Shown piece by piece: positions 36,201 to 49,480 of a DNA stretch of 64,000 bases. The position numbers were made by a program, and so were the translations under genes. The stretch is from Breviolum minutum Mf 1.05b.01. Lineage: Eukaryota > Sar > Dinophyceae > Suessiales > Symbiodiniaceae. The notes under the pieces were generated by a model that saw nothing but the letters and a program-made list of their open reading frames with translations, had not been told where the DNA came from and ran no database searches. Location: positions 1 to 64,000 of the forward strand of contig DF239934.1 in NCBI GenBank assembly GCA_000507305.1, written 5' to 3'. Position 1 is the stretch's first letter; every line of letters begins with the position of its first letter.

Positions 36201-39200
36201 ATTTTATAAATCCAGGCTTTGATTGCATTTTAGATTCCAGAGTGCGCTTGTCATTTAAGCTTCTTCATCGATGACTATATCAATGTTTACAAATCAAAAC
36301 TTGGCTGTGATGGGGCAAAACCTCATTTTTTGGGGTCATCTCAGTCACCTTTCAATGCTTGAATGCCATTTGTTGGGTCCTGCCTAATTACTGTAACAGT
36401 GGATTTTTTTTGGTCTTTCGCCTTAACGCCTTCTTCGGCATTGATATACATCGGAGATTTCGTATGTGTACCAAAATGATGGAGTCCTCAAATGATAAGA
36501 TGAACTGTAACAGTGGATTTTCGAAGGTGAAATAAAGGTCCCTTCATTAAAAAAACATGTATAGATTTATATATACCTATATTTACCGTCCCCAAACTAA
36601 CAGTTCTCACCTGAGAATAGGCCATTCGAAAAGGAAAGGCTTGTCTTCCAACCATCCATTTTCAGGGCTTTTAAGGCATGCCCCCATAAGCCCATCCCAG
36701 GCATTCGAACAATTCCTGGCCTTGGCACTTTTCAGCCACCAAGTTTATGTCCCTCGGTTCCAAAACGGCCAACGACAACATGCCCCAAAAAACGCTGGAA
36801 CTTCCCAACACACTTCCCCATAGGATCCATGTATGGTATATCTACCTACATTTGGTTGATTTTTATGGTAAAATGTAGGTATATATACCATACATGGATG
36901 GTATGGGCAACACACTTCGGAGGTTCATCAAAAAAGGACGAGATGGAATTTTCACCAGCAACTGGCAGTAACTGCGAATGTAGCTGCGAATGTTGTGGTG
37001 ATTTTTGATTCGGGAACAACCCATTTTTTGTTTCCTTTCATGAGATTGACCCCCTTTTTTCATGGTCATCAGAAGCTTCACTAATGTTGGTAGCTCAAAG
37101 GAACCACAGGATTGGGTTCGTGCTTACAGTAGGTCAAGCATCAATTCCGGGTCAATAAATTTTGAAGAGCCATGAATAATTGATGTTGGGACATAGGGAC
37201 ATACCACTACAACCTACGGTTATTGGATAAATGTATTGTGAGGAAGTTGGTAAATTTTCAACAACAATCCATGTGGTGCTTCAGGATAGAGACAAAAAGA
37301 ACAAATGATCTAGGTTCGTTGCGTCACAATGATTGGGGATGAATCACTCCTTGTTTTCAATGATATCAATATTACATGCCAGCCAGCCAAAGAATTGGAA
37401 GTTTCTTCGTCTGCTGTCTGCACCCCAGTGAAGCTAGCGTTTTTGCTCGACCACTGTTACGGTTGTAACTCCTAGAGCCAAACATGTGCCACTGAAGCGG
37501 CTTTTTTGTGGGAGAACACATCTCACATATAGGCATATAGGGTCGGCAGCTTTTAGTGGTGGTTAAATCATAACTGCACGCTTTCAAGAAAACACATATA
37601 CAAACTAACATGGCACCTACCAATTTTATGCTTTCCATACATAAAGCTCCTACGCTCCAATGTCAACCCGAATAACATCACACATTTTGAACGGCGCAAA
37701 GGTCGCTACACCCCTGACAATTAATATGGAACCCAAAAAATGAAGGTTTGGTTCAGATGATTTTCCTCAAATGGCTAGTTCCAATTATAGTGGTATGTCT
37801 TGGGATGTATGGAACCCCTGCAACAGTCACCACCAGGGACTGTTGGACCTGGGACTTCCTGACAGTTCCTTGAAAAGGTCTGAAGTCTGCTGAGCGAGTT
37901 CCAGGATTTGGGTTGGAGACACCTGTTTTTTTAAGGGAGGCAGTTTGAAACACCGCTGCACTGCTGGGGAGTTTTGGGTAACTTTTGTTCGTAGAAAAGC
38001 GACCTGGAACCTGGAACCCAGGTTTGAGCCACGAAAAAAACCCGGGCCTTACTTTCCATGAGTCATCCTGGTTGGTTAATAGGGATCTTTATAATGGTTT
38101 ATTCATAATCCCTATATAACTGGGTAGTATACAGTATAACCCCCTATATACCCTAACCAACCAGGGTTTCTTTCGTGTCTCAAATTACCTTTGTTTTGAT
38201 TGGAAAGGACCTTTTGGAGGCTAAAGGTGATTTGGGTTCCAGGACTATAATTATCGTTGAAAACATTGTTATATTAAGCCTCTCACAACTACATAGTGAA
38301 AAAATCGGATATGTATCGTTGAACAACAAAAAGATCGGGGGAAAGATTACTAGTATGACACTGTTGATTGTGGCAATATATAAACATAAATATCTTATTG
38401 AGAGCTTTGTTGAAAGACCTCTATACATATCCGACTGCTTCGCCTCATGTAACTACATGCGTTCATAGTTCGGGACTGGACAAACCAGCCATTTTGAGGT
38501 TTACTATTCAAGGAGTTCAAGGAGTGGAACGGGATATTACTTGAGGATATCGAATATGCCGAAAAAAAACACCCAAAACCAGCAAAACTGGACCAGCAAC
38601 TAACCACAAAACCGAAGGTTTCTGAAATGCAAAAATGAATATTCAGCTAATATACCCGGATTCTCCCAGAGTCATGGTTCAGTGAAAAATTATTACTACC
38701 GTCATGAAAGGACACTAACTAGTTGGTGGTTTCAACCCATATGAAAAATATTAGTCAAATTGGATCATTCCCCCAGGTAGGGATCAACATAAAAAATATT
38801 TGAAACCACCACCCAGACTAATATTGGAGATTTCCCCCAGTTTTCCACTTCTACGACTGGCTGGACCACACCAGCTGGACTGCTGGACCTCCTGGTCCTG
38901 GACCTCCAAGGGGTCGAGCTCCAGCCACGCCTATTCTGCATCACTTGGGGGATCATCCCAGGACGGACGGTCCAAGTGGTTAGGATCTCCCTAAAAATGG
39001 TGGGTTTCCAATAGGAATCTCCTTTTCCAGGGGGCCCCCATTTTCAGGGGCGTTTGCTGTTAGTTTCAGGGAGGGTAGGATCACCTCCATGATTTATAAG
39101 CCATGGATCACTCGGCCATTTGGAAAGGGAAACATTGCCCTCATTAATTAGGGGACTTATGATCACCAGGGATATAAACCACTTAGTAAGTGGGATGATC

Positions 39201-39240
39201 CTGCAAGCAAAGGCCTGGTGATTTTCTCATATCTCTAGAT

Positions 39241-39349
39241 ATACCCTCCCTGAAACTAACGTGTTAGCCCGTGAAAATGGATCGTTGGAGGATGAATTTC
39301 CTATTTGAGAAGGCCTATTTTCTTGTGCTACGTTAGTTTCAGGGAGTTA
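39241..39349. mobile_element. MITE-like family 3 (CCCTGAAACTAACAT ends)
   Basis: The commonest family, about 95-125 bp, ends taccctccctgaaactaac or acacccctgaaaactaac and the reverse complement, with an inner pair around cctgaaaatggatggttgg. Full copies: 7706-7816, 12248-12361, 18500-18590, 19632-19738, 19780-19897, 22410-22507, 22976-23104, 27403-27521, 31989-32092, 35902-36009, 42023-42126, 44280-44387, 44643-44751, 45850-45963. Partial ones: near 2108, 8295, 12387, 28958, 29612, 36586, 37705. Sequence between copies is diverged while the ends are kept. Confidence 0.92.
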
Positions 39350-40827
39350 TATTATTATGAGTTTCATACGCTTTCTCTAATACATCTAATACACACACCA
39401 GAAACAAACAAATGTCCCTTCAAAACGGGCCCATTTCAACAGGAAAGGATGGTCTTCCAGTCCCACCATTTTTTTCCGTCACATTCCTTAGTTTCGGGGT
39501 GGAATTTCCTTTGACCTCTAAAGATAACATAAGATAACTATAAGGAGAAGGGGGCGATAAATAAAAGGAGGGTGGGAGTTGAATCCATGATCAACTGGAA
39601 TTGCCAAGATGGATCTGGATGAAGAAATCGTTCGCTGGATTATGAACTGAGCACTCGTTTTTTTGGGGTGGCGAAAGAAAGAACTGTTCGGTGGCTGTGA
39701 ATAAATCAAACCCAGATGCGCATGTTCCCGGGAAGATGTACCGTCGCATTGACCATACATCTGAGCCAAGTGTAGGTAAATACGATACATGAGCATATCT
39801 AACTGTAGTTTGATTTCTTACTAAAATTGAGAATCGACAACAATATACACCTCCCAGAAAAACATGGATGCATTGTAGTATCCACCTAGGTTTTCCTGAA
39901 GTGGGAATTCAATGTCACAAAATTTGGTGTCTGGATTTTGCCCTTGTGAAACAATCGTTCCATGTCCCGTACGTTAGAAACATGTGTCTTTTTTTGGGGT
40001 TGTGATAACCCAAGTTTTGGATGATTTGGGTATCTCTTGAAAGCTGCCACCAACCAGCCTTCCACCAATTTCGCCACTGAACCTAGAAATATTGTACCCT
40101 GCCAACTAACATGGCCATCTGTAAAATCCCCATTTCTACTAGGAATCAATACATCTTCATTCATTTCATGGTCCACTTGTTCATGTTAGGAACAAAATGC
40201 CTCCCTGGCAATTCTTGGTGACCTTTTTGGGATGGTGAAAACGTGACCCTTTCAAAGGCGTTTTTATGACCTGCAACTATAGTGCTGAAATGGTCACTCT
40301 GAATCACCTCCCAATGAGGTTATTTAAGTACCTTTTTTCGATAACCCATGAAACAATCAAACAAATTCATTCGATTTGGCGGGATCTTAGTGAACAAATC
40401 CCTCTGTTAATCCTTGTTTTTTTAAGGATATTTCAAGGCCACAACTTATCACAACCACGTTTTTCTTCCCATTCCTATGCAAAAATATCCCAATCGGCAC
40501 CTGGACCTCCAGGAAGTTCCTGGTATCCTCGGATTTGACGTAATTGGTGTCACAACGGGATGGGTTGAAAGAACGGTATAGTTACCTACTAATTCAACAT
40601 AAAACATCACTAGTTAGTGGTTGAACCAACCCATTTGAAAAACATTAGTCAAATTGAATCATTTCCTCAGGGAGGGGTGAAAATAAAAAACATTTGACAC
40701 CACCACCTAGATCAACTAAATGTAGGTAAATATACCATATCATGGATCCTATGGGATATATATATATATAACATATATATATATATATTACTCAAATATC
40801 TATAAATGTAGAATATACACATATTGG

Positions 40828-40950
40828 ATCTACCCCCGAACCCAGGATGCAATCGTCACCACCAGGATGACTTTTACATTTTTAGGTTCGGGAATCTCGA
40901 CCTAAACCTTTGTCAGTGACATCCTGGGTGGGGGATAGATCCGAAGTATA
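40828..40950. mobile_element. Dispersed repeat family 7 (TTGGATCTACC ends)
   Basis: Ends ttggatctacccc and ggggatagatcc form an inverted repeat around a body with caccaccaggatgac. Other copies at 25846-25984 and 42282-42385. Confidence 0.8.
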
Positions 40951-41435
40951 GACATTCAGCAAATGGTTAACTAGTAGTATTTCATCCCCTATATCACCCA
41001 GCCCACCAGGGTTTCGATCACTGCACAGTTTCATCCACTTCAAAGAGTGTATCAAATTAAATTATAGATAGACTAATCTCACCAAGGATGTAAACTAGTT
41101 GGTGGTTGAACCAACCCATTTGAAAAATATGAACGTCAAATTGGATCATCTCCCCAAGTAGGGGTAGAAATAAAAAATATTTGAGTTGCCACCACCTAGT
41201 TATGAGTTTTGAATTCGACATCAATCAGCCAGCCAGCCAGGAGTTCCGATCTTCCCCGGACTACGACCTGCGGACCCAAAAAACCTTCTGGTGGCACGAT
41301 GAAAAATTCAAGGGCATTACTCTAGAACCCCTGGGAGTAAACCCCTTAAAAATACTATCATCAATTAACCCTTATCTGCCATTGTCTAAGCATCAATTGC
41401 TGAAAATTCTGCTACATGTTCTGCCTTCCCACGGG

Positions 41436-42010
41436 CTACAGGGTTACTGATCCAAGGGTGAACCCCGGATAAATCCACCTTATTCCTACACCATCGTAGT
41501 TTCCGTCCATCAAATCAATCTTTTGAATCGTTGATTTTCGTTGGTTATTGTCGACCATTCGTCTTGGGTTCCAATCTTGTTCATCACGAACTGGAATGAA
41601 TCCCTCAACAAAAAGGATATGAAATGATTCGATGAATAGCCTTGGTGTTTTTACAATCAAAATTCCGAACATCTATTATAGAAGTACCACACAGAGCTGA
41701 CTTCTCCATGACCAAAATGGGATTTTCTCACCCCTTCCAAACTCCACAGACTTTTTTGTGTGATTTGCTCTCGAGTTTTCTTGGAGAAACAAGTTTGAAC
41801 TTTGAACATCGGATGAATGACAACATGGTGCAGAATAGGTCCTTTCAAATATGGGCTGTTTGGGGTATCTATATTATGTTAAATTTCAACGGAGAACCTG
41901 AAATGGAGGTTACCACAAAACCCAACACATCCGATGGGTTTTCGAAGAATTTAAGTTCTGGTTCTTCAGCGATTGATATAAGGTTAGTTGATGGCAGGTC
42001 CAATTTGACC
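41436..42010 (-). CDS. Unrecognised exon-like segments
   Basis: The minus strand reads LDLPSTNLISIAEEPELKFF and FENPSDVLGFV before |gtaacc near 41910. Further down, after tttttgttgag|, it reads GFIPVRDEQDWNPRRMVDNN. Together they suggest two exons of a third minus-strand gene between eEFSec and SNF2. Confidence 0.35.
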
Positions 42011-43416
42011 AATTGATCTAATTACACCCCTGAAATTTAACATGGCCCCTGAAAATAGGCAATCCCAAAAGGAAACTCCTCTTCCAACCATCATTTTTCA
42101 GGGGCTATGTTAAATTTCGGGGGTGTATGTGGGATAACCCTAGCGCCTGGCACTATCATTAGTGTAGCATGTAAGCCATCAGTTAGTCGGACAATTCTTC
42201 ACAGGTCACACACTCAGAAAAGATCCGAGCTGCCGTTTTCAAACCTCACGTGGAGCCGGTGTTGGACCAATGAAACATAGGTTGGATCTACCACTCAGGA
42301 TGCCAGTCACCACCAGGATTATCACATTTTCGGTAGGGAATTCCTTTATTTGAAACTGTTACTGTGTCGGGGGCGTAGATCCGAGTTATATGCAAATAAT
42401 TCACAAAATGTTCCTCTCTCTTGATGGATTTAGCCCATCAATTTTGTATACTTTCGGGTACAAGTAAGTTGAACAGCAGCACAAACTGGTCATTGAGCCT
42501 TGAATGGATTGCTCATGGGAATCTTTTTATCCAGCGAATTCTCTAGGAAATGATCTATTGATGTGTCCACTAAACCAAATCGTAGCAATTTGTGTGCGTG
42601 TGTTTGTTTACAGGAGGCTAATTAGTATTTTGGCTTCTTTTCTGTGAACTAAATGGTGAAGAGTGCTTCATGCAAATCAGCAAGTGGCTGTATTCAAACA
42701 AAATGAGAAATAAGGTTGTTTGGTGGTTGAACCACCTACTTGAAAAATATGTGTCAAATGGGATCATTTCTCCAAAAACAAGGGGTGAACAGATATATTT
42801 GTTGAAACCGCAACCACCACTTCCAAGGTGTGCCTATGTTTTACTATATATACAATAACTTACACCCCTCCGCAAAGTAAGATGTTCCAAGTCATGACCT
42901 TAGAAATGGCTTGTTAGATTCCCGGACGGTTGGGTTCTTCTTGAAGATGGCACCACGCCAAAGGGATATTTTGGATACCCGGATAGGGAGGATACCCTGG
43001 CAGTTGTTCCCCAAATAAAACCCCATATTGCTCCAAAAAAAAACCATGATATAATTCATATATGTGGTTGTATATGTTGGTATATATCTCGCAAGGGTAC
43101 CCAACTCTTCCCTTTTAACAGCAAAAGCTCACAATCGAACCTGATATGCAACAAACCTCTTGGATAGTTGAACTGAACATAGTAAACTTAAATGTAGCTG
43201 GTGAATTGTTTGTGCATATGAGTCTTGTTCATGATGAATACTTATATGTATACATATAAGTTGTTTATATTGATAAAAACACTGCAAACATGTATCATTG
43301 TGTTGTTCATGTGCAAGTTACTATAGTATACTGCATGAAAACTTCAATGTACATCGTATAGTCATACGTAATTTAGATATTAATGAACTATAACTATCAC
43401 AAAATTATATAAACTT

Positions 43417-43632
43417 CTACAGTATCTTGTCCAATTCACATCTCTTTTTTCTCCCCGCAATTTCTCCCCCAAAACCAGTTCTCAAGGTTTCAACAACTCG
43501 ACAACCAGAACTGGCGCCATCCGATCCGAGGAATTTCCCAAGCAAAATCCAAGCAACTGCCCCATGGGAAGAACCATCTTGATAATCCTCCAGGATGCTA
43601 TGCTGCTGATCAACTCGCATAGAAATATGCAC
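43417..43632 (-). CDS. Unrecognised exon-like segment
   Basis: A non-repetitive minus-strand block is open in two frames. One reads IKMVLPMGQLLGFCLGN and RMAPVLVVELLKP, which looks helical, and the other VDQQHSILEDYQDGSSHG. It stands out from the surrounding MITE-rich DNA. No family recognised. Confidence 0.33.
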   Translation of the reverse strand: MHISMRVDQQHSILEDYQDGSSHGAVAWILLGKFLGSDGASSGCRVVETLRTGFGGEIAGRKKRCELDKIL

Positions 43633-46245
43633 AGCAATATATCTACCTCAGCAAAAAAGGTACCATGAAATGTGTTTTCTTATTTCAACATAGAGGCAAA
43701 TTGTATTTTTGGTACTTACATTATACATTTGGTTAAGATGGCTGAAACAGTACAGCCAAATATTCCCGAATAAGGTTATTTGTTAGGGCTACCGCAAAAA
43801 GGCACAAAATCAATAAATCCAACGGTGCTTTTTGGTTCAGCCCCGCTTGGTGAAATTTGGGAAAGCCTTCCTAACAACGACAGGATCTATGTCTTCAAGT
43901 CTGATTGCTCATTTGCTCGTCATGTACCAGGAAAAATCGTCGTCCATTGCTCTTTTGTGCGTCACTAAGCACAAGCCTATATATCTGTATACGTACTTAT
44001 ATAGTCATAGGCTGGCTAGATGATTTTCGTCCATTGACGGTGGCCACGGCAACTAGAGTTACTTATCAAACCGTCAGCAGCCAGGCTACTTTTTTTAGTC
44101 GAGCACTTCTTGTGGCTAATATGCGTAACAATTCTGCCAAACCTGGTAAATATGGGTATGTTCAGGAAGGATGCCACGTTTTTTTTTTTTAAGGTTCAAC
44201 CCATTTTCAATATATCAGCTATTCAAATCGGAGCACAATATGAGTGAACATTGTAACATCAAACAAAACAATTGAAGAGTTACACTCCTGAAAATTAAGA
44301 TGGAACACAATTGTCAAGGTTTGGAAGATGGCGTTCCTTTTCAATTGGGTGATTTCTAGGTTCCAGCCGTTAGTCTTCCAGGGGGTAAAAATCAACATTG
44401 CAGGTGGTTTCTTCAAAAAACAAAATATGTTTGTGAAGTTGAATTAGACAATTTTGAGAACACCACCTATAGATATATGTAAATGAAACACTTGCTACCA
44501 AAGATTTGGAAACACCGAAAGCTGCCAAAGATACTGGAACGAAGGCAAATGTATTCCATCCATATGTCGTAAACATCTGCGCAGTTTGCAACAAGGCACT
44601 GAGTCAGACCATGCTTCTGGTACAGTATATGGTACAAAAAATCCTCCCCAAAGCGAACATTTTCGCCCCTGAAAATGGATGTTTGGAAGACAAGCCTTTC
44701 CCTTCGCGTTTCGGCCTATTTTCAGGGGATATGTTAGTTTCAGCGAGGGTAAATGATCGAATAGAACTCTAACATAGCAATATTTCATCCTGTGAAAGTA
44801 TTTGTCAAATTCGGGACATCTGAAAATATTCCATGATGCTAAATTACTGGTACCCTCTGGTAAACTAACATAGCTGGCTGGAATATCCCCATGTTCAATA
44901 GGAAACACATCATCTTCAATCCGGGTCCATTTTTCCCATTGCTATGTTGGTTTTACCAGAAGGGTACCTTCAGATTGAATGCTTGAAAATTGCTTGGCAA
45001 ATAAACAAATGCCTGTTGTGAAATGACCAAGGTGACACGAAAAAAAACATCTCAAGTGTTGTACAAAAACTGACATCGATTGCTCACAAAAACCGTGTTT
45101 TCATATCCCCCAAACATCGAGAGATTCTGAGACTAGGTGGGCATCCACCTAACAAAAATGCCAAAACCAAACAGGAAACAAGGTACGTCTTCCAGTCAGA
45201 GATTTTGCAGGTGTGAAGATGTTAGTTTTACTAGTTGGTGGTTTCAACCCCTTTGAAAAATATTAGTCAAATTGGATCATCTCCCCAAGTAGGGATGAAA
45301 AAAAAACATATTTGAAACCACCAACCAGGTTAGTTTTAGGGATTGCAAAAACATCCATAAACCACCGTAAAAACGCAGTTTTTCCCTGTCACCTTGGATA
45401 CCTTGGATTTTCCAACTACTTGGGGCTGAGTTTTCTGCGGTTTCGGGTAAATCAATGAGGTACTTTAAGAAAGGAATAAATGGATTGTGTTGCGAAGGAT
45501 TGCCAAGGATTCAATCATTGCCAATGAGCAAATCCAACATGATCCTCATCAACACCAACATCATAAAATAATTACTCCTCCTCCTCATTATCATCAACAT
45601 GTTCCTCCTCATCTTGATCATCCATCACCGTTATGCCCCAAACAACAACAGTTATCAATCCATCAATAACCACTTGAAATCATCGGACCCGCGCCTGAAG
45701 TAAAGCAGCACCATCCACCACGGAGTTGATAGCACCCAGAAGGAAGAAAGGCATCAACATCCTTCCAGGCCCAGGTTTCTATGATTCAAGTCTACATTTC
45801 AGGCAGAAGAAAGACTGTCCCATTTATAGCGACCCCTTTTTTTTTGGATACACCCCGGAAAATTAACATGGAACATAATAGTGAAGGTTTTGAAAGATGA
45901 TTTGATTGATTTGCCTTTTCAAATAGATGGTTTTCAGGTTCCATGTTAATCTTCTAGGGTGTATCCGATAGGATCCTTGGGACGAACGGGGAAGTTCCCT
46001 ACTAACCTAACATACAACATCAACTAAATGTAGGTAAACATACCATATTAAGGGTCCTGTGGGATATAAATAAATATATATATATATATATCTAAATATA
46101 TTCAACTATACATGAATGCATATATAAATACCCTAGAGGCGGGAGGTTCACCGGGAACTCCTGCCCCGTGCGTGTTTATATATATGAAGTTACTGCATGG
46201 TTGATGCTACGCAAGTAGTGGGGTGGGGTGGGGTGGGGATGGTAA

Positions 46246-46490
46246 TGTTCCTTGCACTTTCACACATGGTCGGTGCTACGCAACATCATGTTTCTTGCAC
46301 TTGCACACATGGTTGGTGCTACGCAACATCATGTTTCTTGCACTTGCACACATGGTTGGTGCTACGCAACATCATGTTTCTTGCACTTGCACACATGGTT
46401 GGTGCTACGCAACATCTTGTTTCTTGCACTTGCACACATGGTTGGTGCTACGCAACATCTTGTTTCTTGCACTTGCACACATGGTTGGCA
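46246..46490. repeat. 43-bp tandem repeat, about 5.5 copies
   Basis: Unit starts at 46261, 46304, 46347, 46390, 46433 and 46476 with core cacatggttggtgctacgca then acatcatgtttcttgcactt. Copies differ by one or two bases. No stop occurs in any forward frame, which explains the overlapping open frames here. Confidence 0.97.
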
Positions 46491-47497
46491 CGCATTATGC
46501 AAGCACTGCGGTGCCACAAAATGAAATGCATGTCTGGCTTGGTGTCTCCCACAGATGCTTTCACAAAGCCTTTGTGGCAACTCTGACTCACGTGCTCCAA
46601 GAAAAAAAGGCTGACTGTCATGTTGATAGGGCCCCAGATCCATTGTAAATAACAGTGGAAAGTCATTTTCGCTGACGGGCGCAGTAAAATCAAACATTTT
46701 TTAAACATGCACAATTGAGAGCATGTCTCGTAAACTCGCGAGGCTATGCAGTTTCGATATGTTGTGATGAAAATGTGTCCAGGAATGTCATGAAAAATCT
46801 TCCTCTTGTTGCGAACAAACAAGGCATATGTTCGCGCAACATCAACATAAATGCTATTTGAGTATGAGCTGAAAACACTGTAAATAGCGGTGTTTTATTA
46901 CATTTGCATCATCAAACACTTCAGTTCTTCGGGGAACCTCCCGTCCCTACCGTCATATGATTATATGTCTCTCACAATCTTGTCTTTCATGATGTCATAC
47001 CGTAAATGCATTTGTTTAATTTGTGTGGTCACGTTGGCTTCTCGGCGAAAGGACGAGAACCCAGGCAAGAGGCGGTGCTGTGCAAAATCAAACCGGATAG
47101 CCAGCGAGTCCAGCTATGCCCAGCTAACCACTCTCCCATCCGAAATGATGTCATTGTGAATTGAACATGCGCCGTAGACGGGAACAATAGTGGCAATAGC
47201 AAAAGGAGAAGGAGTTCCCATAAAGCCCTGACGTACCCCAAATGAAATTTGCTGTGATGTCGATGTCCCATTCTGTCTCCTGAATTTTTATTGGGCCTAA
47301 CAGGTGCTAAGATGAGCTAAGCAATCTTTTTCAAAGGTTGCTAGCTGACATGTTGCATCAATTTAGAGTGCCAAACTTAGAAAGACCTTTCGAAAATTCA
47401 CCCCAATTCCATGGACAGTGCTCACTTTCATCCAAACCTATAAGCCAAGGTCTGGGCCAACTGCACCCACCCAAACGGACAATAGGAGGACCTGGCT

Positions 47498-48170
47498 TCA
47501 GCATCCATGAGCATTTCCAGTAGTCATGGAGGATCCATCAAAATCTGGAAGATCCCTAGCCTGTGAATGTGGTTCTCCTGGGATAGGATCTGCTTTGAAC
47601 TCACTGATGATGCGCTCACGTTCTGCATGAGGGGTGTCCTGGGCGGACGTTTCCTTTTGGAGACCTGTGGGAGCTATCGGGGCCATGGCAACTTGCAAAC
47701 AAAACACGCTCTGCCGAACAGCCTGAAATATTATAATCCATGTTCATAATATGAGGTTTGCGATGAGTACATCAAAAACCCATGCAACTTTCACGTATTT
47801 TGGACTCAACACAATCACCTCATCCCAACTGCTTGCCACAAACTGAGCACTATACACCACGGAGAATCCCTGGACGGACACCAAACCTGCCCAGTGTGAC
47901 CCCACGGGAAAGTAGGCTGTGTTCTTCCAAGTTCCAACTCACATGTCCCATGCCCTGAGTTCTCAACTCCCTTTGAACCAAGGTTGCGAGAAGCTCGCTG
48001 GTGACCTGTTCTTTTGACAAAGCCATGAGAATAGTCTCGTTGATTGGTTGGGGCCAGGAAACAAAAGACACAAGAACTGGGATATGGATCGGATAAGGAC
48101 ACCCTACGGTACCTGATATTGTATGGTCCAATGGTGCAGCCATCAGGATTGTCCTTTCAACCCTAGGCAT
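47498..48170 (-). CDS. Unrecognised coding-like segments
   Basis: The minus-strand frame 47707-47498 reads VAMAPIAPTGLQKETSAQD then HAERERIISEFKADPIPG. The frame 48170-47850 includes ALSKEQVTSELLATLVQRE. Both have protein-like composition and no repeat content. No family recognised and exon edges not settled. Confidence 0.3.
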
Positions 48171-49289
48171 TTCAAAGATGCACTAGGATGTGAAAGTAAA
48201 GTTGTAATTGTAAGTAACACTTCCAACTGGCAGTGGCATTTGGGAGTCTTGTCAATCAATTCTAATTGAGCCGCAAATATGGGGCAAATGAAGTGGTGTT
48301 GATCAGGTTGACGATGCTTGCCATGGCTGCCAATTACGCATACTAGGCCTTCTAAACCTCACCTCATCTCCCAACCAACACGGAAGCAATACCATGCAAT
48401 ACCCGCGAAACTGGTGGCTTTCGGGATGCTGCAATCCAACTGATGTCCCGGGCGGTGCGGCAAAAAAAGACCAAGACCTTTGCGACGCCCATCACATGTA
48501 CCGACTCTAAAGCCTTTGTAGCCTTTGAAGGTCAAATCAAAGCCCCTTAGCATACCTCAACACATCTACCACCAGGAATATAAAGAGATGTCAACACGCA
48601 GTATCCACACATTATTCAGGGATACTCAATGCATCTGGATGCTTTGTGATACATCACCTAATCAAGCGGACACAAATCAAGTCGTGCGAAACCGTTCGTC
48701 CTGGAACTCTGCCAATCGAAGAAAACTGGCAATCCTCGACCTATCCTCCAAACAATCTGTCAAAGTGTGCCTTGTCTCTTCGTGCATGCACACCTCGCCT
48801 AGGCAACAGTCACCCAAGACTTTCGATCTGATTCATCAAAGTAATTTGATCTGCTTGGCCTAGTAGAACAGCCCATCCGCAAAATTAATGCATGGGATTA
48901 TAGTAAGTCGTGCATATTGGCCTCCATATCTTACCAAATTGGGGATTGGAGATCACCATGGAAATTCAAAACGCTCAAACGTGACTTTTACGTGTCAACT
49001 TTTGCTGAACCCTTCTATAGCAACTATTTCCAGGCATTCACCTCTATCAAGGGGCAATGTAGGCTCCAGACTAAAACCCGAATATCTCGAATGGAAAAAG
49101 ATATTCGTATAATAAACAAATGACATCAACGAATTCAGCCTGCAAATAGGCCAATGGAAGTGCCATCACGCCATCCCTTCCTTCTGGCACCCGGCAGAAT
49201 CCCAAATAACTCTGCCATCCTGATTCTGGCCAGGATAGGTCCAAGACAAAGGATAGCACATGTTTGTCCTCTAGCTTGTATCATCAGAA

Positions 49290-49480
49290 ATGATCCGGGC
49301 CATTTTGTTGTTATGTTTGGACATCAACTTGGAAGAATTGTTCTGGATGGTGGCATTGAAGGGGTTGGCCCACTGCATGATCCAAGGCGTGAAACGACCG
49401 TCTCTAAACAACTTTCGGTAGATACGAAGGGCAGGAGAGGCCAGAAACATCTCTTTCGGTCTGGAAATCCCATATCAATT
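49290..49480 (-). CDS. Unrecognised exon-like segment
   Basis: The minus strand reads FLASPALRIYRKLFRDGR then FTPWIMQWANPFNATIQNN up to an in-frame TAG at 49282. Downstream, another minus frame reads GPILARIRMAELFGILPGAR. The plus strand is also open here (49154-49522), so strand is uncertain. No family recognised. Confidence 0.3.

Larger units (their letters stand above)
29483..41435. other. Repeat-rich stretch without a recognised gene
   Basis: It holds families 1-7, the GC-rich cluster at 32.6-33.3 kb and AT-rich runs. A few minus-strand frames look protein-like but stay unplaced: 30138-29920 (KNQADAVQARSKDMKTTSE), 31606-31379 (KLFQKDLFVHFHDDFLRES), 34017-33820 and 40176-39886. The 5' flank of eEFSec is the first part. 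Confidence 0.5.
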
